Made by a program: the position numbers and the translations under genes
Notes under the pieces: model-generated
What the model saw: the letters and a program-made list of their open reading frames with translations, nothing else
Told to the model about the DNA's origin: nothing
The model's database searches: none
Assembly: GCA_023819545.1 (NCBI GenBank)
Contig: JAMWCA010000018.1
Coordinates: forward strand, 1 to 9,002
Direction of reading: 5' to 3'
DNA: 9,002 nt
Source: Candidatus Omnitrophota bacterium
Lineage (GTDB): Bacteria; Ratteibacteria; UBA8468; B48-G9; JAFGKM01
In this document: in pieces, positions 1-5,280 of the stretch
How positions within the stretch are numbered: position 1 is the first letter of the stretch
Layout: each line of letters starts with the position of its first letter

Positions 1-121
1 TTAACCAATTTAACTTTTCCCTATTAGCTGGAATAAAAACTTCAACCTTCCTTCTATACCATATTTTATTATCTACCTGGATACTATGTCCTAACCCGAA
101 AGAGTTAAAAATTTGACATAT
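1..121 (-). other. Protein-like open frame without a start codon, running off the left edge
   Basis: Read on the minus strand from base 121 down to base 1, one frame stays open for 40 codons after a stop at 122-124. Its translation has a believable mix of residues, including GLGHSIQVDNK and later KVEVFIPANREKLNWL, and the other two minus frames are closed by stops. It contains no ATG, GTG or TTG, so it is not a normal 5' end of a gene. It could be the remnant of a gene whose front was lost, a gene using a rare start such as the ATT near 112, or chance. I do not recognise the family. It lies divergent to feoA and abuts the feoA promoter. Confidence 0.25.
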
Positions 122-141
122 CTAACTTTTTTAGATATAAT
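113..141 (+). promoter_or_regulatory. Sigma70-type promoter of the feo operon
   Basis: A consensus -35 box TTGACA (113-118) and a consensus -10 box TATAAT (136-141) are separated by exactly 17 bp. The predicted transcription start is near 148, about 12 nt before the feoA ATG, so the leader would be very short. This is the best promoter match in the window and is correctly placed for feoA-feoB-repressor. The transcription start is inferred, not seen. Confidence 0.85.
118..138. promoter_or_regulatory. Palindromic operator inside the feo promoter
   Basis: A perfect inverted repeat, ATATCTAA, 5-nt spacer, TTAGATAT, fills the space between the -35 and -10 boxes and overlaps the last base of one and the first three bases of the other. 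A dimeric repressor bound here would block RNA polymerase. The half-site resembles the TTAG-type halves of DtxR-family operators, and a DtxR/MntR-like protein is encoded by the third gene of this operon, so metal-dependent autorepression is the simplest inference. It is not an exact match to the classical DtxR box as I remember it. Confidence 0.6.
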
Positions 142-159
142 TAACTTTAAAAACAAAAA

Positions 160-384
160 ATGAAAAGTTTAGCCGAGGTAAAAGAGGGAAAATATAGGAT
201 AATTGAAGTTCAAAAAGTGGGTAGACAAAGATTAAAAAAATTGAGTACATTAGGTATTTTTATTGGAGATGTTATTGAAGTTATAAAACCTGGTCCAGGT
301 CCTGTGATAATTAAAAAAGGGAATATTAGAATTGGTATAGGTTATGGTATAGCAATGAGTATAATTGTTGATGAGATAGAGTGA
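160..384 (+). CDS. feoA: FeoA, ferrous iron transport accessory protein
   Basis: This 74-residue protein has the size and plan of FeoA, a small SH3-like beta-barrel protein that works in the cytoplasm with the FeoB iron permease. Visible family features are the short N-terminal stretch (SLAEVKEGKYRIIEV), the central LSTLGIFIGDVIEVI turn at about residues 28-42 with the usual Leu-Gly then Gly-Asp/Glu pattern, the PGPGPVII segment near 44-51, and the C-terminal IRIGIGYGIAMSIIV strand. It is the first gene after a strong promoter, with no clear Shine-Dalgarno sequence before the ATG and a very short predicted leader. The feoB start follows three bases after the stop, typical of the Feo operon. 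How FeoA helps FeoB (nucleotide exchange, complex assembly) is not settled in the family. Confidence 0.93.
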   Translation: MKSLAEVKEGKYRIIEVQKVGRQRLKKLSTLGIFIGDVIEVIKPGPGPVIIKKGNIRIGIGYGIAMSIIVDEIE

Positions 385-387
385 AAA

Positions 388-2370
388 ATGGAAGAAAAAG
401 TTGTTGGAATTGCAGGTAATCCAAATACTGGAAAAACAACAATATTTAATGCTCTAACTGGAACGAGACAGCAGGTTGGGAACTGGCCTGGTGTTACAGT
501 TGAGAAAAAAGAAGGTTACTATATTTACAAAGATATAAAATTTAATATTATTGACCTACCAGGAACATATAATTTATCAGGAGAAAGTGAAGACCAAAAG
601 ATTGCAGTTGATTTTCTAACTGAGAATAAAGTTGATGTTTTACTTTTAATTGCGGACGCTACAAATCTTGAAAGAAGTTTATATTTTTTAATTTTATTGA
701 CAGAACTTCATAAAAACATTATAGTTGACTTAAATATGATTGATTTAGCAGAAAAGCAAGGAATTGATTATGATATTGAACATCTTGAGAAATTACTAAA
801 AATTAAATTTGTTAAAACTATTGGGAATAAAAATATTGGGATAGATGAATTAAAAGAAATGATTTACAAAAAATCTAAAGAACAAACTTATGATAACATA
901 AAATTTAATTATGGAGACGAAATTGAGAAAGTTATTTCTGAGATTGAAAAAGAATTAACTTCTTCTTTTTTCAATTATCCACTTAGATTTCTTGCGATAA
1001 AGATTTTAGAAAAAGATGAATATTTTATACAAATAGTGAAGAAAAAAATTGATTTTTCAAAAATTGAAGAAATTATAATAAATCTGGAAAAAAAATTGGG
1101 AAAACAAATTGAAAATCTTTTAATAGAAAAAAGGTATGCTATTATCCATGGAATTGTTAGAGAGGCAATAGTTGAGAGAAAGAAAGAGATAAAAATTGAA
1201 TTGACCGAAAAAATTGATAGAATTTTAACAAATAATTTATCAGGTCCACTAATTTTTCTTTTAATTATGTTTTTTCTCTTTAATCTTGTTTTTATTTTAG
1301 GTAAACCAATTCAAGATTTTGTAGAAACAATTTTAGAAAATTTAAAAAATGTTTTTATGAATCTATCTTTACCAGTATGGTTGAATTCTCTAATTTCAGA
1401 TGGAATAATTTCAGGAGTAGGTTCTGTTGTTTTATTTGTTCCTAATATCTTTCTTTTCTTTTTATTTTTTGCAATTTTAGAAGACACAGGTTATATTGCA
1501 AGAGCAGCAATTGTTTCAGATAGATTAATGCATAAAATTGGACTTCATGGGAAAAGTAGTATACCACTTATTTTAGGATTTGGTTGTAATGTTCCTGCAA
1601 TATTGGGGACAAGGATTTTAGAAAATAAAAGGGATAAAATATTAACATGTTTAGCAATTCCATTTATGAGTTGTTCTGCAAGATTACCTGTTTATCTCCT
1701 CTTTACAGGTTTATTTTTCAAAGAAAAACAGGGGATTATTATCTTTTCTCTTTATTCTCTCGGTATAATAATAGGGATTTTAAGTATAAAGTTTTTAAGT
1801 TTAGTTTTTCTTAGACAGGAATCATTGCCTCTTATTATTGAATTACCCCCATTTAGAATGCCTTATTGGAAAAATGTATTTTTTGAAGGATGGACAAGGA
1901 CAAAGTATTTTTTAAAAAAAGCAGGAACTATTATATTTATTGGAGCTTTAATTTTATGGTTTTTAAGTTATTTCCCAGACCCTAATAAATATGGAACAGA
2001 ATTTAATTTTATTGGTAAATTGGGAAGTTTTATTTCTCCATTTTTTAAACTTTCTGGATTTGGATTTTGGCAAGCAGGAATTGCTTTAATTTTTGGTATT
2101 TATGCAAAAGAACTTGTAGTAGGAACCTTTGGAACTTTATTTGGGATTGAAAATTTATCAGAAACTTTAAGTAGTTATTTCACTCCTTTATCAGCATATT
2201 CTTTTATGATTATGAGTTTATTATATATGCCGTGTCTCACTACATTTTTAGTTTTAAGAAAAGAAATTGGAATAAGATGGGCTTTAGTTTCTCTTTTTTT
2301 GTCTTTATTTATCGGTTGGTTTTTTTCAACCTTATTCTATCAAATTTTTACTTTTCTAAAAGGGGGTTAA
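388..2370 (+). CDS. feoB: FeoB, GTPase-coupled ferrous iron permease
   Basis: FeoB imports Fe2+ across the cytoplasmic membrane. The N-terminal G domain shows G1 GNPNTGKT (10-17), the GVTVE switch threonine (T37), G3 DLPG (56-59) and G4 NMID (116-119). The G5 region, TIGNKNIGI at 144-152, is weak, as is common in this family. A helical spacer (about 165-280) leads to a membrane domain with roughly nine hydrophobic segments. It holds the two Gate-type regions: GFGCNVPAI with C400, followed by PFMSCSARLP with C429, and near the end YMPCLTT with C616. At 660 residues it is shorter than the E. coli protein (about 773) but normal for many anaerobes. The gene starts three bases after feoA and ends one base before the repressor gene. 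No FeoC-like gene follows; the repressor takes that place. Confidence 0.97.
   Translation: MEEKVVGIAGNPNTGKTTIFNALTGTRQQVGNWPGVTVEKKEGYYIYKDIKFNIIDLPGTYNLSGESEDQKIAVDFLTENKVDVLLLIADATNLERSLYFLILLTELHKNIIVDLNMIDLAEKQGIDYDIEHLEKLLKIKFVKTIGNKNIGIDELKEMIYKKSKEQTYDNIKFNYGDEIEKVISEIEKELTSSFFNYPLRFLAIKILEKDEYFIQIVKKKIDFSKIEEIIINLEKKLGKQIENLLIEKRYAIIHGIVREAIVERKKEIKIELTEKIDRILTNNLSGPLIFLLIMFFLFNLVFILGKPIQDFVETILENLKNVFMNLSLPVWLNSLISDGIISGVGSVVLFVPNIFLFFLFFAILEDTGYIARAAIVSDRLMHKIGLHGKSSIPLILGFGCNVPAILGTRILENKRDKILTCLAIPFMSCSARLPVYLLFTGLFFKEKQGIIIFSLYSLGIIIGILSIKFLSLVFLRQESLPLIIELPPFRMPYWKNVFFEGWTRTKYFLKKAGTIIFIGALILWFLSYFPDPNKYGTEFNFIGKLGSFISPFFKLSGFGFWQAGIALIFGIYAKELVVGTFGTLFGIENLSETLSSYFTPLSAYSFMIMSLLYMPCLTTFLVLRKEIGIRWALVSLFLSLFIGWFFSTLFYQIFTFLKGG
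2361..2366 (+). promoter_or_regulatory. Ribosome binding site that fixes a TTG start
   Basis: AGGGGG, within the last codons of feoB, lies 5 nt before a TTG at 2372. No ATG exists at this point, and the protein read from this TTG begins with the full N-terminal metal-ligand motif of the DtxR/MntR family. The site therefore supports the TTG as the true start and implies translational coupling to feoB. Confidence 0.7.
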
Positions 2371-2371
2371 A

Positions 2372-2743
2372 TTGCTTACGAAAAGTTTAGAGGACTATCT
2401 TGAAGCAATTAAATTATTAACAATCAATAAAAAAGTAACAAGAGTAAAAGAGATAAGTAAATTACTTGATGTAAAAAATTCATCAGTTGTAAATGCTTTG
2501 AATATTCTTAAAGAAAAAGGTTATATAAAACAGGAAAAATATGGTTATATTGAATTGACAGACATTGGTAATAAAGAAGCAACAAAGATTTTAAATAAAC
2601 ATAAAATAGTTTTGAAATTTTTAGTAGATGTTTTAAATGTTTCAGAAGATGTAGCCAAGAATGATGCTTGTAAAATTGAACATGTCATAAGTGAGGAGAC
2701 ATTAAAAAAAATGTTAATCTCATTGGGGAAAAAGAAAATATGA
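2372..2743 (+). CDS. Short DtxR/MntR-family metal-dependent transcriptional repressor
   Basis: This 123-residue protein has the family plan: an N-terminal SLEDYLEAI segment, a winged helix-turn-helix (about 22-65; VKEISKLLDVKNSSVVNALN is the recognition part) and a helical dimerisation and metal-binding half. It has no SH3-like third domain, so it is MntR-like in build and somewhat shorter than B. subtilis MntR (142). Visible ligand candidates are D8, E11, H77, C100, E103 and H104. D8, E11 and H77 fall at MntR numbering, while C100 in the C-x-x-E-H motif is what iron-type DtxR carries. It starts with TTG behind a strong AGGGGG site and is the third feo gene, so Fe2+- or Mn2+-dependent repression of this operon through the palindrome at 118-138 is inferred. 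Metal choice cannot be decided from sequence. Confidence 0.85.
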   Translation: MLTKSLEDYLEAIKLLTINKKVTRVKEISKLLDVKNSSVVNALNILKEKGYIKQEKYGYIELTDIGNKEATKILNKHKIVLKFLVDVLNVSEDVAKNDACKIEHVISEETLKKMLISLGKKKI

Positions 2744-2771
2744 ATTTTTATATTAACAAAAGTTTTTATTA

Positions 2772-2791
2772 AATTTCTAAAAGAAGAAATT
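2772..2791. repeat. Inverted repeat after the feo operon, possible weak terminator
   Basis: AATTTCT and AGAAATT form perfect 7-bp arms around a 6-nt spacer, about 30 bp after the repressor stop codon. The stem is AT-rich and is followed by AACTTATTTTC, not by a clean run of T, so any terminator function would be weak. It is the only terminator-like structure seen between the repressor and the next gene. Confidence 0.3.
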
Positions 2792-2819
2792 AACTTATTT
2801 TCAAAAATATGATAAGTTA
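2791..2819. repeat. Inverted repeat upstream of the mgtC-like gene
   Basis: TAACTTAT and ATAAGTTA are perfect 8-bp arms around a 13-nt spacer. The second arm ends 9 bp before the ribosome binding site of the next gene. It could be an operator (arm centres about two helix turns apart) or an RNA hairpin in the leader. A TATGAT at 2808-2813 could be a -10 box, but I find no convincing -35, so promoter assignment here is uncertain. Confidence 0.4.
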
Positions 2820-2838
2820 TATTTGATAGGAGAAATAT

Positions 2839-3510
2839 ATGAACGAATTTGAATTTATTAGAAAGGTTTTGCTGTCTGGTATCTTGAGTGGAATTATAGG
2901 ATTTGAAAGAGAAATACATGGCAGGGAAGCTGGTTTGAGAACTATGATTTTAGTTGGAATGGGAACAACTACAATTTTAATTTCATCTTTTCAGGTTTAT
3001 CATGTTTTTTCAAATTTACAGGATTCTATTTTAAGGATTGATCCAGCAAGAATTGCATATGGAGTTGTAACAGGTATAGGATTTCTTGGAGCAGGTGTTA
3101 TTATAAAGGATAGGAAAAGGATAAGGGGTTTAACAACTGCTGCCTGTTTATGGTTTGTAACATCAATTGGTCTTGCGGTTGGAGTTGACCTTTATATTTT
3201 TTCAATTTTTTTAACTTTCATAGCATTGGTTATCCTTTACATTTTAAAAATTTTTGAAAAAAAGATTAAGGTTGATAAATATAATATTATCAAAATAGTT
3301 GGGAGTGATAAAAAGGAATTGAGAGATAGCATAGAAAAAATAATAGAGAAGTTTAATTTAAAAATAATTTCTTATGAAATAGTAAAAAATAAAGTAGACG
3401 GAAAAACTGAATTAATATATACGGTTAGATATAAATCATCCCAAAATATAAACGAAATTTTTGAAAAAATATCTGCAATTGAAGGTTTGGAAAAGACAGA
3501 ATTAAAATAA
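2839..3510 (+). CDS. MgtC/SapB-family membrane protein
   Basis: The N-terminal 140 residues are mostly membrane segments carrying the family's hallmark motifs: GFEREIHGREAGLRT (21-35), IDPARIA (67-73), GIGFLGAGVI (79-88) and GLTTAACLW (97-105). Residues from about 145 form a soluble tail with an alternating strand-helix pattern resembling the ACT-like domain found in many MgtC proteins. At 223 residues it has the usual full length. Salmonella MgtC supports growth at low Mg2+ and modulates the F-type ATP synthase and virulence; most environmental members are uncharacterised, so the exact role here is unknown. AGGAGA at 2828-2833 lies 5 nt before the ATG and fixes the start. The gene follows the feo operon after 95 bp and overlaps the convergent neighbour by 9 bp at its 3' end. 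Confidence 0.9.
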   Translation: MNEFEFIRKVLLSGILSGIIGFEREIHGREAGLRTMILVGMGTTTILISSFQVYHVFSNLQDSILRIDPARIAYGVVTGIGFLGAGVIIKDRKRIRGLTTAACLWFVTSIGLAVGVDLYIFSIFLTFIALVILYILKIFEKKIKVDKYNIIKIVGSDKKELRDSIEKIIEKFNLKIISYEIVKNKVDGKTELIYTVRYKSSQNINEIFEKISAIEGLEKTELK

Positions 3511-3954
3511 AATATTTCTAATTCCAAGGGTAATTAAAGAAACGATAATCCCAGCCATTAAAATTCCTCCAATAATACCAATTAGGAAATTTTTGAACTT
3601 TAACTGAAAAATAATAGAAGCAACTGTTCCAGTCCATGCCCCTGTCATTGGTAATGGAATTCCAACAAAGATTAAGAGCCCAATAGTTTTATATATATCT
3701 ATAATTTTGGATTTACTTTTTGTTCTACTTATTAACCAATTATTAAATCTAATGCCCCATCTGAATTTCTCAAGAAATTTTAACAATCTTTCAAGAAAAA
3801 AATAAAGAGGAATTGCAGGCAAAAGATTTCCAAGTATAGAAATTAAAAAGACAGTAATAAAAGGGATTGATTTACTTAAACCATATGGTATCGCTCCTCT
3901 TAATTCTGAAATAGGTAACATTGAAAGTCCAAGAGTTATAAAAATATCTTTCAT
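3502..3954 (-). CDS. Small COG2426-type integral membrane protein (putative small multidrug export family)
   Basis: The protein is about 150 residues and very hydrophobic, with the two signatures of this family: ELRGAIPYG near residue 17 and GIPLPMTGAWTG near residue 98, each beside membrane segments. The family is annotated as small multidrug export (PF06695), but this function is poorly supported; the P-x-x-E-L-R-G and P-L-P-x-T-G-A motifs also recall re-entrant loops of DedA-like transporters. I chose the ATG at 3954: it gives an ATGA overlap with the pcm stop, and AAGGA lies 8 nt upstream. An in-frame ATG at 3963 would add three residues but has no spaced ribosome site. It is the last gene of the six-gene minus-strand operon and its 3' end overlaps the mgtC-like gene. 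Confidence 0.85.
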   Translation of the reverse strand: MKDIFITLGLSMLPISELRGAIPYGLSKSIPFITVFLISILGNLLPAIPLYFFLERLLKFLEKFRWGIRFNNWLISRTKSKSKIIDIYKTIGLLIFVGIPLPMTGAWTGTVASIIFQLKFKNFLIGIIGGILMAGIIVSLITLGIRNILF

Positions 3955-4598
3955 TCTTCCCATCCTTCTTTTCCGATCAAAGGCACAAATTGGCAGCCAC
4001 CAAGATTAATTTTTTCTATTTTTTCACCCCTTTTTATAAAAAGTATCAAATCCTGAGAAAATCTATCTCCAATAGGTATAATTAATTTTCCCTCATTTTT
4101 GCTAAGTTGAGAAAGTAAAGTTTTTGGGATTTTTGGACTTGCAGCAGTAACAATAATTTTGTCATAAGGGCTGAATTCTTCCCATCCTAAAGTTCCATCA
4201 CCAATTTTTATCTTTACATTATAACCAAGTTTTTTTAATGTCTTTTCTGCTTTTTTTGCAAGAGATTCAATTTTTTCAATAGAATAAACCTCACATCCAA
4301 TTTCAGCAAGAATTGCTGACTGATAACCACTTCCTGTTCCAATTTCAAGCACTTTTTCATTTTCTTTTAATGTTAGAGATTCTGTCATTAAAGCAACTAT
4401 ATATGGTTGACTTATTGTTTGCCCTTCACCAATTGGTAAAGGTGTATCATCATAGGCAGATTCTTTAAGTTGTTCTGGAACAAATTCTTCCCTTGGAACT
4501 TTTAGAAAAGCAGCAATAACTTTTTTGTTGGTAATCCCTCTTCTTATTATTTGATTTTCAACCATTTCTCTTCTTAATTTTTCAAAATCTATTTCCAT
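3951..4598 (-). CDS. pcm: Protein-L-isoaspartate O-methyltransferase
   Basis: The enzyme methylates L-isoaspartyl residues in damaged proteins using S-adenosylmethionine, the first step of their repair, in the cytoplasm. Diagnostic features are the N-terminal MVENQIIRRGI and VPREEFVP, the PIGEGQTISQPYIVALM block (55-71) with the substrate-contacting SQP, SAM motif I VLEIGTGSGYQ (83-93), the acidic SIEKIE end of strand 2 (106-111), GDGTLGW (133-139), DKIIVTAA (146-153) and the C-terminal FVPLIG. The length of 215 residues is normal. The start at 4598 overlaps the glycosyltransferase stop by 17 bp and lacks a clear ribosome site. An internal Met12 (4565) would avoid the overlap, but the residues before it look homologous to longer Pcm proteins, so the upstream start is preferred. 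Confidence 0.96.
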   Translation of the reverse strand: MEIDFEKLRREMVENQIIRRGITNKKVIAAFLKVPREEFVPEQLKESAYDDTPLPIGEGQTISQPYIVALMTESLTLKENEKVLEIGTGSGYQSAILAEIGCEVYSIEKIESLAKKAEKTLKKLGYNVKIKIGDGTLGWEEFSPYDKIIVTAASPKIPKTLLSQLSKNEGKLIIPIGDRFSQDLILFIKRGEKIEKINLGGCQFVPLIGKEGWEE

Positions 4599-5280
4599 AT
4601 TTTTTGAAATGATAAAAAAATATTAAAATTAACATTTTAAAAAATCTAACTGTATCTCTAATAGGTTTAATTTTACTTTTTTCTTCACTATAAATAGTTT
4701 TAATTGGGATTGATTTTATTTTTATGCCTCTCCAACCAGATTTTATTAAAATTTCTGATTCTGTTTCATAGTGAGAGGTATATAATTTAATCTTTTTAAG
4801 AACATCTATTTTTATTAATCTTAAACCACATTGGGTATCTGGAATCCACTGAAATGATAATAATGAAATTAAAAAAGACATTGAGAGATTTGTAATCTTT
4901 CTTAAAAAGGGCATATCTGGTGAAAAAATCTCTCTTTTACCAATCCATATTCCTACTTTTGTTTTTTTTCTATATTTTTCAACAAATTTTGCTGCATCTT
5001 CTGGAAAGTGTTGTCCATCTCCATCCATTGTTATTACTGCTGAAAAGTTTTTTTCTATAGCATATTTAAATCCAGTTTTCAATGCTTCCCCTTTTCCTTT
5101 ATTAATCCTGTGAGAAATAACTATTACATTCTCTTTTTCTGAAATTTCTTTAGTTTTATCTTTTGAGCCGTCATCCACAACTAAGATATTTTTAAAATAT
5201 TTTTTAATATTTTTTAAAAGTTGTCCAATTTTTTTCTCCTCATTATATGCTGGAATAATAACAAGTATATCTTCAATCAT
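4582..5280 (-). CDS. Family 2 glycosyltransferase, polyprenyl-phosphate sugar transferase type
   Basis: This 232-residue GT-A fold enzyme shows the dolichyl-phosphate-mannose-synthase-like pattern: LVIIPAYNEE (6-15), ILVVDDGSKDKT (32-43), NKGKGEALKTGF (60-71), the metal-binding DGD in TMDGDGQH (84-91), then DTQCGLRL (148-155) and SHYETESEILI (169-179). The C-terminus has one short hydrophobic stretch (about 215-225) after a basic segment, suggesting membrane association but not the multi-span tail of some relatives. The donor (likely GDP- or UDP-sugar) and acceptor (likely a polyprenyl phosphate) are inferred from the family only. It overlaps the recG stop by ATGA and has no clear Shine-Dalgarno, suggesting translation coupled to recG. 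Its link to the other operon genes is not obvious. Confidence 0.9.
   Translation of the reverse strand: MIEDILVIIPAYNEEKKIGQLLKNIKKYFKNILVVDDGSKDKTKEISEKENVIVISHRINKGKGEALKTGFKYAIEKNFSAVITMDGDGQHFPEDAAKFVEKYRKKTKVGIWIGKREIFSPDMPFLRKITNLSMSFLISLLSFQWIPDTQCGLRLIKIDVLKKIKLYTSHYETESEILIKSGWRGIKIKSIPIKTIYSEEKSKIKPIRDTVRFFKMLILIFFYHFKKYGNRF

Noticed and set aside
3..119. A plus-strand frame open through the left edge region
   Set aside because: It has no start inside the window, ends just within the feo promoter and reads as a low-quality Leu/Thr/Ser string; the minus frame of the same bases looks more protein-like.
143..169. AACTTT and AAAGTT arms around the feoA start codon, as a possible translational hairpin
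   Set aside because: The stem is only 6 bp, AT-rich, with a 15-nt loop, and its first arm lies mostly before the predicted transcription start.
2371..2743. FeoC as the identity of the third feo gene
   Set aside because: FeoC is smaller and has a Cys-rich wing; this protein has the SLEDYLEAI start and C-x-x-E-H metal motif of the DtxR/MntR family.
2545..2919. A 124-codon open frame on the minus strand across the repressor, the gap and the mgtC-like start
   Set aside because: It is antisense to two well-supported genes, rich in Phe, Ser, Asn and Lys as expected from reversed AT-rich code, and has no family features.
3955..3963. Upstream ATG for the COG2426-type protein (three extra residues)
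   Set aside because: The purine-rich AAGG directly abuts this ATG, leaving no spacing, whereas the ATG at 3954 has a properly spaced AAGGA and an ATGA overlap; the choice is not certain.
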